Assembly (NCBI GenBank): GCA_015662615.1
Contig: DQTU01000256.1
Span: forward strand, 1-18,620
DNA length: 18,620 nt
From: Campylobacterales bacterium
GTDB lineage: Bacteria; Campylobacterota; Campylobacteria; Campylobacterales; QNZT01
Reading direction: 5' to 3'
The translations under genes and the position numbers were made by a program. Below, piece by piece: positions 14,348 to 18,620 of the stretch (positions within the stretch are counted from its first letter, which is position 1; each line of letters starts with the position of its first letter). The notes below the pieces were generated by a model that worked only from the letters and a program-made list of their open reading frames with translations, was not told where the DNA came from and made no database searches.

Positions 14348-16234
14348 ATGGAAAAATATTTATATATAGCACTTTTTGCACCGATTGTAGGTTCGCTTTT
14401 TGCAGCAATGTTTGGAGATAGACCAAAAAATCTCATCACAGGACTTGTAACAAGTGGGCTTCTTTTTGCATCTTGGTTTGCATCTATAATGTTGCTTCTT
14501 TATGTTGATGGTAACACTATCGTTCATGTAAAGATGATGGATTGGATAGCAGCTGGTAGTTTGAATGTTGACTTTGGATTTGTGGTGGATCAAGTATCTG
14601 TTATCATGATGGTAACCGTTACAACGGTTTCAGCGCTGGTTCATGTTTACTCAATTGGGTATATGGATCATGATAAAGGTTTTAATAGATATTTCTCATA
14701 CCTTTCAGCATTTGTTTTCTCAATGATGATACTTGTTATGAGTGATAATTTCTTAGGATTATTTATCGGTTGGGAAGGCGTTGGACTATGTTCTTGGCTA
14801 CTAATTGGTCACTGGTATCATAAACCTGATGTTCCAACATCTGTAAATCCTGCGATTTCTCCAGCATATGCAGCAAATGAGGCATTTGTTATGAATAGAA
14901 TTGCCGATCTTGGAATGCTAATCGGTATCTTTATGATTTACTGGAACCTAGGAAGTTTAGAATACAATACAGTATTTGCAAACATAGGAACACTTAGTAC
15001 TGGCACTATTACGGCAATTGGAATTTTCCTTTTCATTGGAGCGATGGGTAAATCAGCACAATTTCCACTTCATACTTGGCTAGCCAATGCGATGGAGGGA
15101 CCTACACCTGTTTCTGCTTTGATTCATGCAGCGACGATGGTAACGGCTGGTGTTTATTTGATTATCAGAAGTAATGAAATTTATGCTCTTATACCAAATG
15201 TAGGATATTTTATAGCATGTCTTGGAGCTTTTGTAGCAGTTTTTGCGGCATCTATGGCACTTGTAAATATGGAGTTGAAAAGAATTATCGCTTACTCAAC
15301 CTTGTCACAGCTTGGCTATATGTTTGTGGCAGCTGGACTTGGGGCTTATTGGATAGCACTATTTCATCTTATGACTCATGCATTTTTCAAATCAGTTCTA
15401 TTTTTAGGGGCAGGTAATGTTATGCATGCGATGGATGATGAAAAAATGATCAATAAAATGGGTGGACTTGGTAAGGTTATGCCTTGGACTATGGGAATTA
15501 TGACTGTAGCTTCAGTAGCACTTGCTGGTATTTGGCCATTGGCTGGTTTCTTCTCAAAAGATAAAATCCTTGAAACTGCATTTGCAGAGCATAACTACTT
15601 CTTGTGGATAATGCTTTGGATGGGTGCGGGTATGACAGCTTATTATAGTTTTAGACTTATTATGATGGTGTTTTCTGGTAAAGAGAATTATGATAAAGCA
15701 GAGAAACATCCACATGAGACCTATCCATTTGTGATTATGGCTATGCTTCCATTGGCTGTTTTAGCAGTTATCGCTGGATTCTTTGAACACTCATTTATGG
15801 AGTATGTAACAGCAGTATTGCCTGAATATCATCCTCATGTGAGTACATTTACATTTATCTTTTTGGTTATTGTGACTTTGGGAATTGCACTTGGTGGTAT
15901 ATTCTTGGCAGTTACAAAATTTTCAAATGCTGGTAGTTTTGATGGGTTCTTTAAAAAGTTGGGTGTATTTGATATTCTTTCAAATCAGTACTATATACCT
16001 AAGTTTTATGATGAGAAGATTTGTAAACCTTACAAAGCGATGAGTAAGTTTGCATGGGAGAAAATTGATATGAAAATAGTTGACGCAACGGTTGACTTTA
16101 TAGCGGGCACTATCTATACAGCTGGTGATAAAACAAGAAAGATGCAAAGTGGAAATCTAAGCACAAACCTCAAATGGATGGTTTTTGGTTTAGTGATTCT
16201 ACTAGTTTTTGCACTATTTAAGATTGGTATGTAA
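14348..16234 (+). CDS. nuoL: Complex I subunit L, distal antiporter-like proton pump
   Basis: This 628-residue protein has about 15-16 membrane helices and is related to MrpA/MrpD antiporter subunits. Key residues are kept: E143 in FIGWEGVGLCSWLL, K235 in GAMGKSAQFPLHTWL and H260 in SALIHAATMVTAGVYL. The C-terminal part (about 520-628) carries the amphipathic lateral helix and a final membrane anchor typical of NuoL, so it is full length. AAAGGA near 14337-14342 supports the start. NuoM follows after 11 bases. Confidence 0.97.
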   Translation: MEKYLYIALFAPIVGSLFAAMFGDRPKNLITGLVTSGLLFASWFASIMLLLYVDGNTIVHVKMMDWIAAGSLNVDFGFVVDQVSVIMMVTVTTVSALVHVYSIGYMDHDKGFNRYFSYLSAFVFSMMILVMSDNFLGLFIGWEGVGLCSWLLIGHWYHKPDVPTSVNPAISPAYAANEAFVMNRIADLGMLIGIFMIYWNLGSLEYNTVFANIGTLSTGTITAIGIFLFIGAMGKSAQFPLHTWLANAMEGPTPVSALIHAATMVTAGVYLIIRSNEIYALIPNVGYFIACLGAFVAVFAASMALVNMELKRIIAYSTLSQLGYMFVAAGLGAYWIALFHLMTHAFFKSVLFLGAGNVMHAMDDEKMINKMGGLGKVMPWTMGIMTVASVALAGIWPLAGFFSKDKILETAFAEHNYFLWIMLWMGAGMTAYYSFRLIMMVFSGKENYDKAEKHPHETYPFVIMAMLPLAVLAVIAGFFEHSFMEYVTAVLPEYHPHVSTFTFIFLVIVTLGIALGGIFLAVTKFSNAGSFDGFFKKLGVFDILSNQYYIPKFYDEKICKPYKAMSKFAWEKIDMKIVDATVDFIAGTIYTAGDKTRKMQSGNLSTNLKWMVFGLVILLVFALFKIGM

Positions 16235-16245
16235 GGAGCTGATGA

Positions 16246-17772
16246 ATGGATTCAATATTAACACTTTTGATATTTTTCCCGCTAGTTGCGGCGATGTTTG
16301 GATTTTTAATTGAAAAAGAGGGGATTCGAGCTTATGGTATTGCAGTAACGGGTATAGAATTTATACTGTCACTTCTTTTATGGTTGACTTTTGATGGTAC
16401 AAATGCTGGTTTTCAGTTTCTACAAACTACTCCCATAATTGCTGATTTTGGTATAAACTACACTGTTGGAGTTGATGGTATATCACTATTTTTAGTAGTT
16501 CTGAGTACTTTTATGACGATGATTGCTTTGATAGGATTGACTATTAAAAAAGACATTAAAAATCTTATCATCTCTGTACTATTTTTAGAGATGACTATGG
16601 TTGGTGTATTTTTATCACTTGATGTGATACTGTTTTATATCTTTTGGGAACTCTCTTTGATACCAATGCTTTATATAATCGGTGCATGGGGTGCAGATAA
16701 TAGAATATATGCAGCAGTAAAGTTTTTCCTATACACCTTTGCTGGTTCACTATTTATGCTTGTAGGTATTTTATACTTTGCATATCTAAACCAACAAGCG
16801 ACTGGTCAATGGAGTTTTGCTATCGCTGATTGGCATGCCTTGAAGCTTCCATTTGAAGCACAGCTTTGGATATTTGGAGCATTTTTCTTAGGTTTCGCTA
16901 TCAAGGTTCCGATGCTTCCATTCCATACTTGGCTTCCATATGCACATGGTCAAGCACCAACTATAGGTTCAGTGATACTTGCGGCGGTTCTTTTGAAAAT
17001 GGGTACTTATGGTTTTATAAGGTTTTCACTTCCGATGGTTCCAGATGCTTCGGTTTACTTTATAATACCTGTGGCGATTATCTCGCTTATTATGATTGTT
17101 TATACAGCCATGATTGCTTATGCACAAGAAGATATGAAACAAGTTATCGCTTATAGTTCGGTTTCACATATGGGTGTAATTGTACTTGGTACATTTGCGA
17201 TGAACTCTGAGGCTATCACGGGTTCAATCTTTTTGATGATTTCTCACGGTATCGTGTCGGGTGCTCTGTTTATGTTGGTTGGTGTTATTTATGATAGAAG
17301 ACATACTAAGATGATGGGTGAATTTGGTGGTCTTGCAATGAGTATGCCTCGATATGCTACTATCTATGCAATCATGTTGATGGCTTCGGTTGGATTACCT
17401 TTGACTATCGGTTTTGTTGGTGAGTTTTTAGCACTAATGGGCTTTTTCAGAATATCTCCGATAATGACAGCAATCGCAGGAAGTACAATTATCTTGGGCG
17501 CAGTTTATATGCTTACACTCTATAAGAGATCATTTTTTGGACCTATCAAAAATGAGGAAAATAGAAATCTTCCTGATTTGACAAAACAAGAGTTATCAGC
17601 GTTGGTTCCGTTAGTTCTTTTAGTAGTGGCACTTGGTATCTACCCAAAACCACTTTTAGACCCGATAGACAACAGTGTAGAAAACATGCTTAAAAACATG
17701 CAAGAGAAATCAATAACACAAGATGCAAAAGATTTGCTAGCAAAAGCAACACGCATCGGGGAGGCTAAGTAA
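16246..17772 (+). CDS. nuoM: Complex I subunit M, antiporter-like proton pump
   Basis: This 508-residue protein has about 14 membrane helices. The proton-path residues E135 (in FYIFWELSLIPM), K220 (in AIKVPMLPFHTWLP) and K251 (in AVLLKMGTYGF) are present, matching E. coli NuoM E144, K234 and K265. The segment after FHTWLP reads YAHGQAPT where most relatives have DAHTEAPT, so two acidic residues of that loop are missing. AAGGAG at 16233-16238 with 7-base spacing picks the ATG at 16246 over an out-of-frame ATG at 16242. The stop overlaps the nuoN start by one base (TAATG). Confidence 0.97.
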   Translation: MDSILTLLIFFPLVAAMFGFLIEKEGIRAYGIAVTGIEFILSLLLWLTFDGTNAGFQFLQTTPIIADFGINYTVGVDGISLFLVVLSTFMTMIALIGLTIKKDIKNLIISVLFLEMTMVGVFLSLDVILFYIFWELSLIPMLYIIGAWGADNRIYAAVKFFLYTFAGSLFMLVGILYFAYLNQQATGQWSFAIADWHALKLPFEAQLWIFGAFFLGFAIKVPMLPFHTWLPYAHGQAPTIGSVILAAVLLKMGTYGFIRFSLPMVPDASVYFIIPVAIISLIMIVYTAMIAYAQEDMKQVIAYSSVSHMGVIVLGTFAMNSEAITGSIFLMISHGIVSGALFMLVGVIYDRRHTKMMGEFGGLAMSMPRYATIYAIMLMASVGLPLTIGFVGEFLALMGFFRISPIMTAIAGSTIILGAVYMLTLYKRSFFGPIKNEENRNLPDLTKQELSALVPLVLLVVALGIYPKPLLDPIDNSVENMLKNMQEKSITQDAKDLLAKATRIGEAK

Positions 17773-18620
17773 TGTTAGATCCAATTTCAATAGACATAGC
17801 AGGATTAAATTTACCATCTTTGATTCCAATGGTAATCATCGTACTTGGTGCTTTGGCAATCCTTGTCATAGATTTGGTTAGAGATAATCTCTCTAAAAGT
17901 TTTTATGTGATGATAAGTGAGCTTTTTATCCTTTTAGCACTTGCTTCAGTTATAGGTTATAGTGGAGGAGAGAGAGGCTTTTTTGATGTGATGCTAATGG
18001 ACGGTATATCTATACTTGGGCAAATCATCATCCTTGTAGCTTCTGCGCTATTTATACCACTTGCTCTTTCTTCAAGTAGGTTTCATGAGTACTCATTTCC
18101 TGAGTTCTTTGCACTTTTCTTATTTATGATCGCAGGCTTCCAGTTTATGGTTGCGAGTGATAACTTGATTATGATTTTTGTAGGACTTGAAACTGCTAGT
18201 TTGCCACTTTATGCACTAATCGCGATGCATAACAGAAGTAGATCATTTGAGGCGGCTATCAAGTACTTTACGATGGGTGCATTGGCAGCTGGTTTCTTTG
18301 TGTTTGGTTCATTGATACTTTATGCACTAACAGGAAGTGTTGAGATACATAAAATTGAAGAAGTTTTAATAGCTCGTAATTTTGAGCCTATCTGGAGTGT
18401 ACTTCTTGGAGTTGTATTTATGATAGCAGCTCTTGGATTTAAACTCTCTATGGTTCCATTTCAAACATGGGTTCCTGATGTTTATGAGGGATCAAGTGCA
18501 GCATTGGCTGGTTATATGTCAATCGTTCCAAAAATAGCAGGTTTTGTTGTTGCTATGAGATTGTTTGAATTTTTAGTACACGCAGATGTGATTTGGGTTC
18601 AAAATATACTTTGGATTATA
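17772..18620 (+). CDS. nuoN: Complex I subunit N, partial (runs off the right edge)
   Basis: The first 283 codons are present without a stop; a complete NuoN is usually near 480-500 residues, so roughly 60 percent is visible. It is the third antiporter-like subunit of the membrane arm. E140 in FVGLETASLPLYAL, K224 in LGFKLSMVPFQTW and K254 in IVPKIAG correspond to the functional glutamate and lysines of E. coli NuoN. The VPDVYEGS motif at 234-241 is typical. The ATG overlaps the nuoM stop by one base (TAATG), so translation is probably coupled. The end of the operon lies outside the window. Confidence 0.96.
   Translation, partial: MLDPISIDIAGLNLPSLIPMVIIVLGALAILVIDLVRDNLSKSFYVMISELFILLALASVIGYSGGERGFFDVMLMDGISILGQIIILVASALFIPLALSSSRFHEYSFPEFFALFLFMIAGFQFMVASDNLIMIFVGLETASLPLYALIAMHNRSRSFEAAIKYFTMGALAAGFFVFGSLILYALTGSVEIHKIEEVLIARNFEPIWSVLLGVVFMIAALGFKLSMVPFQTWVPDVYEGSSAALAGYMSIVPKIAGFVVAMRLFEFLVHADVIWVQNILWII

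Noticed and set aside
16866..17156. 96-aa open frame in another + frame inside nuoM
   Set aside because: It overlaps the highly conserved lysine-bearing core of NuoM, and its residues show no domain-like pattern.
1..18620. CRISPR arrays, tRNA or rRNA genes, insertion sequences and prophage genes
   Set aside because: I saw no regularly spaced repeats, cloverleaf-like segments, transposase motifs or inverted terminal repeats. The only repeat noted is the coding block shared by the nuoG genes.

Overview
The window is an AT-rich (low-GC) stretch of a Campylobacterota (epsilonproteobacterial) chromosome. It is most like Sulfurimonas or a close relative. The assignment rests on protein style and on the gene order of its respiratory complex I operon, which lacks canonical nuoE and nuoF. 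It is not based on a database search. All recognisable genes are on the + strand.

Layout: (1) Bases 1-72 hold the C-terminal tail of an upstream protein with an EF-hand-like acidic loop, followed by a short terminator-like hairpin. (2) Bases 144-1877 encode a stand-alone AAA-family ATPase with a TTG start, followed by a second hairpin. (3) Bases 1878-2079 are the only sizeable non-coding gap. It contains the hairpin and a TATAAT -10 box in front of nuoA. (4) From 2080 to the right edge runs one uninterrupted, tightly packed operon: nuoA, nuoB, nuoC, nuoD, a 77-aa protein in the nuoE slot, a 666-aa flavoprotein in the nuoF slot, two tandem nuoG paralogues, nuoH, nuoI, nuoJ, nuoK, nuoL, nuoM and the first 283 codons of nuoN. 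Gaps are at most 11 bases and many junctions overlap (TAATG, ATGA, TTGA), so the genes are probably co-transcribed and translationally coupled.

How the genes work together: NuoA, H, J, K, L, M and N form the proton-pumping membrane arm. NuoB, C, D and I form the quinone-reducing Q module with cluster N2 and the two NuoI clusters. These parts look ordinary and keep their key acidic and lysine residues. The electron-input module is not ordinary. The 51-kDa NADH-binding, FMN-binding NuoF is absent. In its place is a fusion of a NuoF-type cluster-N3 region, in which one of the four expected cysteines is glycine, to a GltD-like iron-sulfur/FAD/NAD(P) oxidoreductase. Two NuoG-like subunits follow. 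The second carries eight cysteines arranged like a two-cluster bacterial ferredoxin, where the first keeps only the N4 set. Both have lost the N7 cluster ligands to different degrees.

The most interesting candidate in the window is therefore this rebuilt electron-entry module (5004-11830). It may let complex I exchange electrons with ferredoxin, flavodoxin or NADPH instead of NADH. In an organism fixing carbon by the reductive TCA cycle, it could also run in reverse to make reduced ferredoxin. That operons of this kind lack nuoEF is known from Campylobacter and Helicobacter. The functional proposal is inference.
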